64,000 nt of DNA from Ciona savignyi (Eukaryota; Chordata; Ascidiacea; Phlebobranchia; Cionidae). The position numbers and the translations under genes are program-made. The stretch is from NCBI GenBank assembly GCA_000149265.1, contig CH003381.1, positions 578,106 through 642,105 on the forward strand, read 5' to 3'. Each line of letters starts with the position of its first letter. Position 1 is the stretch's first letter. Below the pieces are notes generated by a model. The model was not told the origin of the DNA. It searched no databases and was given only the letters and a program-made list of their open reading frames with translations. Below, in pieces: positions 11,975-24,600 of this stretch.

Positions 11975-12918
11975 TATTAACTTATTGTAATTATTAAATT
12001 ATTTTAACATAGCAATATTTTTGTAGAACTTACATATCTAACACCTGACTCTGGCATAAATGCCAACATAATTCAAATTACCATTTCCTTACTAATAAGT
12101 GCTGCGTTGTGTTTTAATTATTCCGATCTGAAATTGTAATTGGTTTCTAATTTACCTGATGGTTGCTGAGAATTAAATGGTGAAAGCTTTCGTATATTTA
12201 GGTTGGTTTATTTTTTGTTTTTACGACCTTTGAAAAAATGATACTCTTACCATGCTGTGGTGTATGTGGTACTCGATGTAATGTATGTGGTACTTTTGCA
12301 CTTCTTAAACTTGAGCGGTACTTTTAGGTATTCAAAACAAACCGTACTTTTGTCTTAATATATCTCAGAACGAGAAGATAAACCATTAATTATTCAGTAT
12401 TGTGTTCAGTTTTACACATAACCTGCTTGGCCTTTTGCAAATATCTTTGGTTCAATGATTTTAATTAACTATAAACGCACAGTACGCTAAGCCATACACA
12501 AACATTTTTATATCTCTTTTTTCTGTGAAAACCACACGCCTAACCTGCTTAATCATTTTGTACAAGTTTTATAGCTTTTCACTACGTGCGATTGGTGTTT
12601 TAATCTACTTTATTACCGTATGTTTTGTGCGTTACTGAGTTTTAGTAGACATGCGTTAAATCGTACCTATTGATAACATATGGCATACGTCGATGGTTGT
12701 TGCTTTATATATTCGCCTAATCTTCAATGTAAGTTCCTAACGTGTATCGTCTTTTTAATTTCTAAGTAATTTTTATAATAAATACTTGAGATTATTTGCC
12801 TGTTTCCTTCTGCTGTAGAAATAAGAAGAGCATTATTTTGTTTGTCTGGTTGGCTGAGTGTTAGCGCGTTTTGCCAGACCGTCAATACGAAGTAGTAACG
12901 AAAGTCGCTATCTTTGTC

Positions 12919-13206
12919 CTGCCGGTTGGTCTAACGGTTAAATGCGTCGCCTTTCAATCGAAAGGTTGTAGGTGCGAAACTGGTCGCTAGCTAGTCGGCT
13001 GTGTCATTGGGCAAGGCACTTTACGGACATTGCCTGAACGGATTAATGGGTTCTACAAAATTGAAGGAACGTGTCTATCATATACAACACACTGCAATAG
13101 CTCCGGTAACCCGACGATGGGCGCGAGGTGATCTGACGATTGATCGTGTGATAACCCCTTTGGTTTTCCCATTCACGGGGATAAAGATGAATATCCTATC
13201 CTATCT
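12919..13206 (+). repeat. full-length tRNA-derived SINE
   Basis: The 5' end GCCGGTTGGTCTAACGGTTAAATGCGTCGCC is a tRNA-like head with an A-box-like segment, and AAAGGTTGTAGGTGCGAAACT is a B-box-like segment. The body includes GGGCAAGGCACTTTACGGACATTGCC and the tail is ATATCCTATCCTATC. It is not a functional tRNA: the head runs on into the SINE body and the structure is not closed. Confidence 0.85.
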
Positions 13207-13675
13207 AGTTGTTTGTGCCCTTACGTAATAAGCTTTATAACACCAATCTTCCCAGGTATCGTTCTCGCGAAAAAACGTCGGGTTTCCGGAGCTATGCATT
13301 TCAGTGTGTCGTATATTGTTGAGACCTTTCAGTTTCACAAGGACACATACTACCAGCTAGCGACGAGTTTCGTTCCTGCAACCATTCGGCAGATAGGTCA
13401 CGCACTAATCTACCAAGGTATTTAATACACGGTACACTGAAATATATCCGACAACCTGGGTTTGGGCACATGGTATTCTGGAAATTGTGCCATCCTACTC
13501 GCAAATTGGCCAGAATACCACATGTCCACACAATCGAGTTCAACTAAATATACAAATATTGCAGTATATTGATTGGCAAATGATGCTTGTAGATGGGGGA
13601 GATATAATAAATTAAAACGACCATATGGGCACTAGATAATTTAATTATTGCCCGTATTAGAACGCCACCCTTGGA

Positions 13676-13790
13676 ACGGTCGTGTGGCCTAATTGTTAAC
13701 GTGTCCGATTGTATACCAAATACGGTCTAATGGACACGAGCCCATCATGGAATCGAAACTGAGCCCAGTAAAAAAAAGAACAGTCCCATT
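13676..13790 (+). repeat. second tRNA-like SINE family (copy 1)
   Basis: GGTCGTGTGGCCTAATTGTTAACGTG looks like a tRNA head with an A-box, and GGAATCGAAACTGAGCCC like a B-box region, followed by GTAAAAAAAAG. ACGAGCCCATCATGGAATCG is shared with 8365-8415 and the inverse of 20295-20340, so it is a dispersed family and not a single tRNA gene. Confidence 0.5.
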
Positions 13791-16700
13791 CGTTTCTCAC
13801 TCTCGAGGATAAAGCATGAATATCTTGACCTATCAATTTTTATCATGGCGGGATAGGTAGCGATGCTGGTATGTTATGTGCTGTTTCTTTACACAACGTT
13901 GCAAATTAATGCAATTAAAGAAGTATTCACACAACCGCACGTGCTGCGACGTGTTTGATTACCATGGCCCGTTGTATTCTTACATCGACTCAAGGCTACG
14001 CGGGTTTAAACAGTTGCATGGATCACAGCAGGGTTTTATCGTCACCATATAGGCCCTCAGACGATACGGTTATGCACGAATGCACTGTTGATGCGATTGG
14101 TTGATCACAGTGTATACGAACACTGAATCAGCCCAATGATACCAAGTTAACCATGCAAGCACAAAAGGTGAAGGGTCCTGCTCATCCGTATATCCTTTTT
14201 TATTCTTATGGGATGGGGACATCCATTTAGGATGAAAGTTTATATTAGATGCTGGCGATTATATTAAATGGCGGTTGGTTTGCCATCATAATTTTTCACG
14301 CAAAAATTTGATCCCATGATAACTGGATTCGTCACGTGGTCCCTTGTTTACCGCAACTTTGATCAAACATGTAGTTCGGTCATACATCCTGATGTGAATA
14401 TGTTCATCTATTTTTCCCATTTAAACAGGTTATTTATATTATTATAATTTTTTAGTGGGACATTTTAACCTGCTTGTTTTACATAATTAGATAAGAGTTT
14501 TAGATTAGGCAATGACAGAATATATACGAATTACATTGGCACTTATTCTTAATGTTGTTTTAAAGGTTTTATTCACGCGCAGTGACCTGTTCTCGGGAGT
14601 TTCATAATTTACTTTACCTGTCCGGGGTTTCTTTTTAGCGTCGAATGACTGGGACTCAAACCCCAAATCTTTATATAGGTTTCCGTTTTCGTTCTTTTTC
14701 CAAATGAAGTTGTTTCGTAATGGATGACGTTTGGTGGTATGACCTATAGACCAGATGTGGCCCGTCCTCTTACGTGTGGGACCCGTCTTAGGTGTCTAAC
14801 CCATCCCTTCTATTACTATTTTCTAACTACGTATTAGTTAGTACGTGAATAACGCAAATCACACGCTCGGATTAGGTGTATGCGTCATCTTTATCTTGGT
14901 GGTTCAAAATTTATTTGGTATGATTAATATATGATTACTGTGAAAAATGTGGAGAAAGTGCATTGGGATGTTTGTGACTGCTGTCAACTGCCCACGATCG
15001 ATTTTTTTATGCGTGAAGCTTTAAACTTGTAATGTGTGGTCACTGGTTAATATGTCAGCTATTACGGTATGTTTGGGTTCAGTGACACCCAGGAAGCGGT
15101 TTGCCAAAGGACTCACCAACACAGAAACATGTTGGATGAAGATTGAATAAAATACTTGTCCAACCACATCTTTCCACCCTCGACGATCGACAGATTTGGT
15201 ATTTTAAAACCCTACGTTACGCTTGATTTATCTCTAAACATTCCAGCTTTGGTCGAAACTGCAGTTTTAAACAAATCTTTCTATCTTTCCACGTCAACTT
15301 TGGTAGAAATCCTGCCGTTTTAAACCGCATGCTATGTTTATTGGAACTATGGCATTTGTATTAAAAATTTACAATGCGATAAAAGTGAAGCATTGCATTC
15401 ATTGCCAATATGGCTGCTGTGTGACTGTTACTAAAATCCCAAAGATACGCTTCTAAACATTTATCGCAACTCCGGATTTTATGTCTGGTGTGTCCAATAA
15501 TATTTACACTCCCGGAATGCTCGGGCTAACAATGGTGAAAGCCTAATTGCCATATGATTAATCGACTGTTAAGAATGGGAGATTATGTGGAAAACTATGG
15601 TAGGGAGCAAGCTTTTAATTTAAATATATATTAGTTCTTATGTAGGTATGAGTGAAAATTCCGTATTTTTGTAAATTTTTACAAATTCATTTCGTAAATG
15701 CAAATATATTTCGCGTAATTACCCCTTGCTGTGTTTAAACCCTGCACTTCTCAACTAAATCAAGTCATCCGCAACGAAACCCCATTGTGGAACTGGTATT
15801 TCACGTGTTACGTCATTGAGGAAAAACGTCAGAGAAAAATCATCTGATTGTTGACTGGGCTTACGTGACTTCTGAGCTTCCTAGGCGAGTGCATCGTCAT
15901 TCCCCCTTTTTTAAACATGTATCAGTTGGTTTGCAACCAGGAACGCGTGACCCAGGGTTTACGAGGCGCGCATATCTCTGTTCAGAACCTTGCCTTCAAC
16001 AATTATCGACTTTTTCTACCGGTACCTGTTAGGGCAAACACGTGTAATGAATTCAGCAACATATTAATATATCTAGCAGACACAACACGTTTGTAGGAAT
16101 AAAAGTAAACAAATGTCAATCGTTTTTACTCTTCTGCGAAAGATCAATAATCTAATGGGCCTCAAACACTTCAGTTAGGAACGCAAAACCAAAAGTTAAG
16201 TTACCTTCAGTAAACAGAAACATTTATTTTTGGTTTAAAAATTTAAGCAAAGAGGGACCTGGCAAACGACCGTCGTTAAAGTTTTTTTATGCGGTTTATA
16301 TTGTATATAGATTTTTACAAAGTTTTGAAACTGATCGATCGATAGTCTGTATTTTGTAAAGCAACGTAAACCGCATTCACAACATGCCACTCCTTCTCAC
16401 ATCAATAGGGGAGCCTGACGCACTGGCATATTTGGTCAATGTTAGTCGCCTCACGCTCTTGGAACGTGGACACACACTTTTCTTACCTCTACAAAGTAAA
16501 CGTATCTTGACACAACCTGGTAATGCGTGCATTTCAGTAACATAAATGCATAGCTGCCGTACCAGTACCCAGGTGTGGCGTATTTAAATTCTCATCACAG
16601 GCATGTAAAACCATAATTTTATGTGCGTGCGTCATTTTTTGAGAAGGACGCATACGTAAAAGTATTCGTTTAATCATTGTACAAATAACAATACATTGCT

Positions 16701-17787
16701 TGCAAATATGCCGAATTCGTCGTTTGCCGCCCACGCCTTGGCGTGATGGGTATAGGCTTGGGTGACCAGGGGCGACCAAGCGTACGAGCACGGCTTGCGT
16801 GGCACAACTAAAAAAAATGAGTTTTTTCAAGTTAAAGTGGCATTCAATATTGCGTAAGGGAGAAACTCCAACTGAAAGAAGCCCACACCCAAATATTACG
16901 CCGATGAGTTTCAACCAGGTTTCAATGACTCTGTTTTTAGAAGAAATTGTCCTTTAGAAAAAGTATTTTACTGGAACTGCGTGGATAAGAATAGTTTTTT
17001 TACGTATGTAATTTTTTTATTTTAACCTAAGAATTGCCGAACTGGCAAAAGAATATTGATATAATACAGGGCATGTTGTAGCCAGGTGGTGTTTTTTAAT
17101 TAATTTTGAATTTAATAATGCGATTTTTTCTTAGAATTCAATTTATTGAAGAAATAACTTTCACATATATAAAGCCAATTTATAACCAATATTAATAAAG
17201 TTACGCAATAACGGTTATGTAAACAACATCGGTCCAGATCTTTCTTGCTAGTGGACTTTAAATAGCTTTAACCATTGAAAGTCAGTTCGATTTTGTTTCT
17301 TTTTCGCCGAGTAACAATAAAGGTACAATGATGTTCTTCAGAACAATGATGATCTTACTCAGACGTCATGATTTATGAGTTGACAGATTAAAAAACCAAT
17401 ATATTGTAACAATGGATTGTTAGCGTTTTCATTACGCTGCCCAGTTAAATTGAATATAGTAGGCTATTCGCAGATATTAGGTAGAATGTGTTTTCACGTC
17501 CCGAGTGTTTGATCGAATATCTTGAAATATGCATGCTGTTGTCAGGCATTTTTTCTCGTATCTATGATAATAATCAAGAATTTTTAGTTAGATTCCGAAT
17601 TAAAACAGGTTATGCATTCTGTTTCAAGAAAAGTGGACGTTAAATTTTAAAACGTCAATATATAAAAAAAAGTTAATATAATTACAGAATCACGCCTTGT
17701 GCACGCGAATACGCGAATAATATTTTAGTTTTGGGTTATAAGACACTAAAGGCTATTAAGATTCTTATTCTGACATAAAAATAATTT

Positions 17788-17935
17788 TTTGTTTAGTTTA
17801 TTTATTTTTTGCCCCAATATTAAATAATTGCAAACGAATCAAATCACGGCACAGGAAAACGCGAAAAGACGGCAAAACGAACAGTCGTTAAAACACGTCA
17901 TTTGAAAGAAAATGAATGAAACTAAATAAACCTAA
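17788..17935. repeat. dispersed repeat family C, copy 2 (short)
   Basis: Starts with TTTAGTTTATTTATTTTTTGCCCC and continues through AAAAGACGGCAAAACGAACAGTCGTTAAAACACGTCA, the family core. It closely resembles the copy at 43295-43440 in its left half. Confidence 0.65.
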
Positions 17936-18241
17936 AATAATTTAAACAAATGTAATGATTCATACAATTACAATTAAATCCAAAATATTAGTCTGGTTAA
18001 CCCAGTTAGTGCCTCCAAACACTGTAATTCATATCTCATGTAAACCTGCGTGTGGTCTGTATCTGCAATAACTGAATAGAAGCAATTATATTATAGCCTA
18101 TTCATCCATAAACCAACTGCACCTGATCTAACGCCGCGCTATTTAACCTATCGGCCCCTCACATATTACTTATTACTCGCCAACTAACATTATCACATAA
18201 AACTTTTAAAATCAATTTAAGTTTACTAAATTCCAATTTAT

Positions 18242-18278
18242 TTTGTCAGCTTTATAGATTTTCGCCCAAAGCCACATA
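18242..18278 (+). promoter_or_regulatory. candidate 5' UTR / trans-splice acceptor region of the mosaic receptor gene
   Basis: TTTTGTCAG and TTTATAG, preceded by an AT-rich pyrimidine-containing stretch, stand 20 to 30 bp before the start codon. Ciona is known to trans-splice a 16-nt leader onto many mRNAs at such unpaired acceptors. Whether this gene is trans-spliced cannot be told from sequence alone. Confidence 0.25.
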
Positions 18279-21200
18279 ATGTGGTTAAAACTTGTTTTTT
18301 GTTTGGTTTGTTTAGTTATTTCTGCCCGTGGACAGCCAGATGTGACCGCTTACACAGTTGTTGGTAAGTGTGTTTCATTGCAATTATCTATTTATTAAAC
18401 TGTTTTATTGATTGTACGAAAATATACGAGGTCGGGTTTATTTTCCTTGCCTCGGGTAAAAGGTGAATCTGCAAGTACAAATGGGAGTCTTGCAAAAAAA
18501 TGAAGTAGATTCCCGTTACTATAAATAAAGGAAACCTAGTCTGGGGAAAAGAACAATAGCGAAACACTCAAAATTTGCATTCTGCTGAGCTTGCTTATTG
18601 TGACGATTCGTCCTGGTTCGAACTTTGGTTGAATAGTCATAACTGACTACTGATTCTTCAAGCGACATTCTTCCTAAGAAATCGACTGAATACCGTTTTA
18701 GAAATGCATCGAACGGTGCGAACTAAAACAATGTTTTTGAATGTAATACGGCATAGGCAATATTGATTTACGAAAAATTACAAAACATAGTGTTTTGGCA
18801 ATAGTGATTAAAAAAAGGGAAAATACCCTTATCTTGGTATAAACATGTTAGCTTAATAAATCAGTTTGAAACAATACTTTAAAAACTCTTAAATATCGAA
18901 TGTTTCGATATTACCATCATCGATACATATATGTGTGCATGATAGGAGTGATGATATTCTTTAGGTGAGCATAAATATCTAGTTTAACCAGGTAACAAAA
19001 CCGTGTATATTGGAAAAAAACTTACGGATTGGTCAATTAGACCAAATAAAACTCATTTATAAAACCATTTGTTAATAATGTTGTTTTCACTCTCTATTTC
19101 GATTTGCAGTTGCGGCCACAGCACTGCGTTGCACACATGTCTGGTCACGATAGAACGATCTCATTGTTGTTCAACAGACCAACATTTAATTTGTTATGTG
19201 TTAGTAATTAGTAAGCCTACGCAAAATCGAGATAAAATGGATCGGCTGCTTGTTTAGTTTAGTTTATTTTTTTCCCACGATGAAAACATAAATCAGGATT
19301 ATTAAAAAAAATGGAAAACGGGAAAAAACGGCACAACGACAGTCGTTAGAACACGTCTAAACACAAGCAGTAATTTATTAAAATTCGGTAAAATTAGACG
19401 TGGCCGCTAAACCCAAATAAAGAAAAAAAATATATATATTAAAAAGTAATTAATTGTTTTAAAAGAAAAATTACACTAAGCCTTGAAGAAAAGTGTTCGG
19501 TAAAGACACCCGTGCAATGGGGGAGTCGTCTTTAGGAGAAGGGGTGACCCGGAAAGTGTGGGTCACAGTGGAAAAAGAAAAACCCCAAAAATGAAATTCC
19601 ACTAAAAAATTTACTGTATTTTACCACATTTGCTCTTTTATCTTACATAAATTAAAATATTGCAGGTGCGTTCACGTGTAACGACACAGCTTTGTTGGAA
19701 CGGATAGTAATTAACTCGGCGTGCGGCACTCTACTGTCACCCTGCTTTCCCGACAGTTACACGGAAGAAATCGACGGAGGGGTAAAACTCTTTGACGTCA
19801 ATTATATTCACTCACAAGCTGGCCGAACAGTGGCGGGTGAGTTGAATTTCGTTAATATTGCGAATTGATGAAGTGAGCCGTTGGTTAAACCATTGGGTTA
19901 AAGTCATCCACTCATATACAGTCAGCAAGTGTTATCGCAACTGAACGATGAAACGGCCCGCCTGTTAGTCGGTTGTGTGACAAAGTAAGACACTAATAAA
20001 TTGACACTGAATGGAAATCTGGTGATTTTAATGAATTTACCAAAAACTGTAACAATGTCTCTGTCGTTTTTAACACCCTGCAATAGCTTCGGTAATTCGA
20101 CGGGATAAACTCAATGAAACAATCGTAATGTGTTAAAATTAATAGGACACATTTGAATATTTTTGCCCCGACTTATTTGTGCCCTTTCACAGTTGTTTAT
20201 TTGTTAAGAAAGTGGCTGGTTTTGTCAGTAATAATTTGACCTATAACCTCAATGCTCGACCGTACGCCGGTTAAAACCATACGTTTACTTTTTACCATGT
20301 TAAGTTTCGATTCCATGTTGGGCTCGTCAAGTACTTTTTATACATAGAACTGACATATATATTGTTTGCATTAACCATTCGACCAAACGACTGTACAACT
20401 AAACTTTTTAGGCTTCACGCACACAACCGAATTTCTATATCAATGAAAATAAGTATATAAATAGGGAAAGCACCTTTGTTAAATGTAACTTTTTAACCTA
20501 AAATAAAATAATATAAAGATAACGTACATTTACCACTACAGTTTTAAAAAACATGATTATCATACACTAGACCTAAATCACTGAACATTCACTAGTTGGC
20601 AAGAACACCATTCTCTCCATCATTCCTATTGCATCTGTTCACATACACATAGTGTACACTGCATGATTCCAGTGATTTAGTGGGTTGAAAAGATGCCAAT
20701 TTATCTCAGTCAAATAAAACAGTTTACCATACCTCTGGTGACCCCACTAGGTAAAAGGTAAAAAGACGATTTCCAAAGCAAAATCGTGGAACCAGACATT
20801 AACCACTAACTTGGCCTATTGGACTGAAATAGGTGGAAACTTTGTTATTACCGTCAGTTTCTACATTGTGTATTTAAATTTATCCGATTTATAATAATCT
20901 TTGGTGCAGGTTACCAACTGACGTTTAATGAATTTATTACAAACCGAATCGGAATGGTGGCAGGAGGGATTATATACATCGGACCAACTGCTACAACAAA
21001 CCCCACAACTAAAATTACTGAAGCTTCCCGGTTTGTATTCATCAATATATGCAGTGTTGTAAGGCGCCAGTGATTTGTATTGTGAATTGTGTAATAGTCA
21101 GATAATTGGCAACAAAGACAGTGATATAATGCAGTCCTTTAATTGATTGAATTAAATAATCTTAAGGGATTATGGACAAGTTTGCAGTATAAGGGTGAAG

Positions 21201-21661
21201 GGAAAAATGTTGATTATGGGTAATAGATAATGTATTTTTAATCAAACTACTTAAAAAGAAAATCTTTTAACTGACTTTTATCTTTATACTGCGTATAACT
21301 AACATGTTGATTAAGTGACTTGCCAATGGAAGAAGGTACAAGTGGGGCGATCTTTAATTAAATTGATATAAAATTTAAGTTCTATTATTATAAGCAGCCA
21401 AGTATTGTTTTTTTAATGTAAATATCAAAGTACTGCTCATGGCACCAATTAAGTGCTCATACACCTATGTCTTTTTCTGCAGTGAAGTCAGTGTGTTTGG
21501 AGATGGCAGTGTCGCCCCTGGCTTCATCATCACCACCTCAGCTAGTTCGCAGATGCAGGTAAACGGTTACGTCCATGAACTTGACTATCCTCGCTGGTAC
21601 ATGAATTTCTACTCAAGCTTGCAAATAAGACGTAAAGGGTTCAATTTAACGGTCTGTGCAG
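18279..21661 (+). CDS. signal peptide and CUB domain 1 (exons 1-4)
   Basis: Part of the mosaic receptor. The ATG opens a hydrophobic start ([18 protein letters not shown]), a typical secretory signal, with cleavage likely near residue 18. Exons 2 to 4 carry [29 protein letters not shown] and [25 protein letters not shown], a CUB-like pattern of strands (the F-aromatic and GF.L....C end). It is diverged, so a related jelly-roll fold is possible. Confidence 0.6.
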
Positions 21662-24600
21662 GTGGGTAAAAATTATATTTTATAATTAAATTGCATTATG
21701 TTTATGGATTTTATTTGCAGATGAGTTCAATTTTGCGTTTTATGTCTATCTGAAGTTTTAACAATTTGTTTGAATTTAAAGTTGACATCATAAAAAAAAT
21801 TGAATTTTATAAAGCATACTTTAAAGCATAGGGAGTTCAATCAAATATTAAGAAACCACATCAATGCGGTGGGAATAAAAATTAAAATAAATAGGGAGAC
21901 ATGTTTATTCTTTATGCATATTGTTTGAAATGTGCTGTATTATTTTATGTTTTTTGTGAAAAATTTAAATTTATCGTTAATTTCTTTGCTTTTCAGAACT
22001 TAACGAATGTGATGCTGTTGTTCAATTTTGTAAAAATGGTGGAACCTGTGTTCGCAGTAGCTTTAAGGTGTATTCATGTATTTGCCCTTCAGGCTTTACT
22101 GGTTCCAATTGCGAAATCGGTATGTATGTATATTTTGATTTAAATGGTTTATTTGTTTTATTATGTATGTATATTTTATACGGGGATTGATTCTGATTTA
22201 CTTGCCCACTATAGGTTAATTTTATATTATGACAGTGCATTGGCCAAATCGGACATTTAGATTTTATCTCTGTAATAGAAAAAATTTGTTTTACCTTAAC
22301 AGCCTTTAGCCCGACAACTTTTACGGACTAAGCTAATAAGCCAGCATGCTACTCAGTGTTAGGTCATTGCTTTTATCTTTGCACAGCAATCTCTGTTAAG
22401 TGACTTGCTGTTGGCCAATGCTTAGCAAAGGGTTTCGAAGCATGACCAAAAAGTTGCCAGATGAATGAGCAACAAAAAAATCTCCTTTTACGTTTGTGTT
22501 ACAGATATTGATGAATGCCTCACTTCTCCTTGCACTGCACCAGCTACTTGTAGAAATACAAATGGCTCATTTGCATGTGATTGTCCTGCTGGGTATACTG
22601 GAACTGGCGGTGTATGTGTTGGTGAGCAGTGTACCATTGTTAAAATCACCCAACAACTTTTTCTGATGAATTAAAATTTTAATTGCTGAATTGATATTAC
22701 TAGAGGGTTAAAATCAATATTCAACAAACATATTCGATAATTTGAATCTGTAAGAACTGAAGTTTTACTTTACACAACCCAAATCTGGTTCAGATAGGTT
22801 CAAGCAAATAAAATATTATGTTCGTCAGATATTAATGAATGCACCACTGGAATGCACAATTGTCATGCGGACGCAAACTGTATGAACGCTGTAGGATCTT
22901 TTACTTGTTCGTGTAAAAGAGGTTACACTGGTAATGGAGTTGTGTGCACAGGTTTGTTATTTAGAAATTTTTTATTAAATTACAAATATACATTAAAATA
23001 ATATACTCATTTTTTAATTTACCAAAGCCTTACTATTAATGTGTATTATTAATCTGTTAGAATAAAATAATGAATGGTTGGCAGATAATGTTTTATCACA
23101 AAGTATTATTGTCTACAGGCAAAGGTGAATACATTTATCCATTTTTTGGATCTGTTTTATCGTTTATGTTAATGTATGTGATATTGTGCAATGTATGGGT
23201 GGTGTGCGGCAGGCTTGAACTTATGTAACTCAAGTTAACATGTTAAAAATTGCAAACCTTTTCAATGCACTATTAATATGTTTGCTCAAGATTGTAGAGA
23301 ACTACAGTTTGTAAATCTGCCCTATATTATCACATTAAAAAAACAGTGGGACAGTTTAACGGTTGGTTTTCTATGAACAGTATTAAAAGTGATGAATTTG
23401 TTAAACGTTTAACACTCACTTTTTGTGAATTGTTTAATGAAGAAAGTTTAGTTAATGGTTTTATGTTACATTTTTAAAGATGATTTATATTTGATTTTTT
23501 CGTACATTTACAGCCTAATAATATCTACAACTTGATATTATATTGATGCATGGGGACATGCATTTGTCTCTGGAATGAAAATTTGGTTAAATAATATTAT
23601 TTGATAGTGGCTATAAGTCTTATGTATATTTAATAGGTTTGCCAGTATTATAAAACAAGGTGTGCCCACAGTAACAGAGAAGTAAATGTACTATATTTGT
23701 GTGTATGTGTTTAAAACTATAATATAAGTCAAGGGTGGGCAACTTCTCTAGTAGGCAGGCCAGATGTGGGAAATTAAAGTTCTTGGTGGGCTATATTATT
23801 ACATGAATAGTATTCAATATCTTAATTGCAGGGTATGTTTAGATACAGTCTGTGGGCCATATGTTGCCCATGCCTAAGTAAGTGGTGCAAGTAGTATTCA
23901 ATTTCGGTTATCATTTTTCATTTTTATTTTAGTTAATAAAAGTAAAGAATCACAACAATTTTACCGTTGTCATGCAGATATTAATGAGTGCACGGATGGA
24001 ACTAACAACTGCAGTACAAACGCCAACTGCATGAACATAGGAGGAAGCTTTACTTGCACATGTCGAACATTTTTCACTGGGGACGGCGTCACTTGTACTG
24101 GTGGGAACTTTTAGGGACTTTGTAATTGACATATAAAATGGATCTATTTTTAAAGGAAAATAGTTATTGCTGAAATATATATTTTAACATTGATACCCTA
24201 ATTATTGTAAGTAAACCTTAAAAATTGTTCTGCGAATATCCCACACTATTAGTCAGTGTGTCCTGAAACTAGAATCAAATACCAATAGTATCATTGTGGT
24301 TAAAACCAAAGCGTCTCTTGCCAGCACACTATAATCTAAATCGCTCACAGTTGAGCTTAAATATTTGTGGATTTAAATTGTTGGAAAACTATTTAATTAA
24401 CAGCAGATACAGAAATAAATTAAAAATGAATTAAGGTATACTAACAAACAACTATTATTAAATTTCTCAAAAATAACATTATTAAAAATCTCTAAAAGTA
24501 CTACATTATTAAAATTTTGAACAGATCTTAATGAATGCTCGGATGGCAGCCACACATGCGATAGAAACGGATTTTGCACGAATCTTATCGGAACTGGCTT

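Larger units (their letters stand above)
11295..18278. other. gene-poor spacer between the cpRAS-type gene and the mosaic receptor gene
   Basis: About 7 kb with no exon I can support. It holds three SINE traces (11872-11974, 12919-13206, 13676-13790), family C copy 2 (17788-17935) and otherwise unique AT-rich DNA. A 126-codon minus frame at 16534-16914 has no recognisable domain. The stretch 13900-16900 has no repeats I recognise and would be where distal regulatory elements of the downstream gene could lie; that is only an inference. Confidence 0.6.

Noticed and set aside
12919..13000. A functional tRNA gene (head GCCGGTTGGTCTAACGGTTAA).
   Set aside because: The same head occurs in many copies followed by the same non-tRNA body and TATCC tail, so it is a SINE; the cloverleaf is not closed.
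16534..16914. A 126-codon minus-strand frame in the large spacer.
   Set aside because: No domain, no splice context and low-complexity-free but unrecognisable content; length is within chance for 7 kb on six frames.
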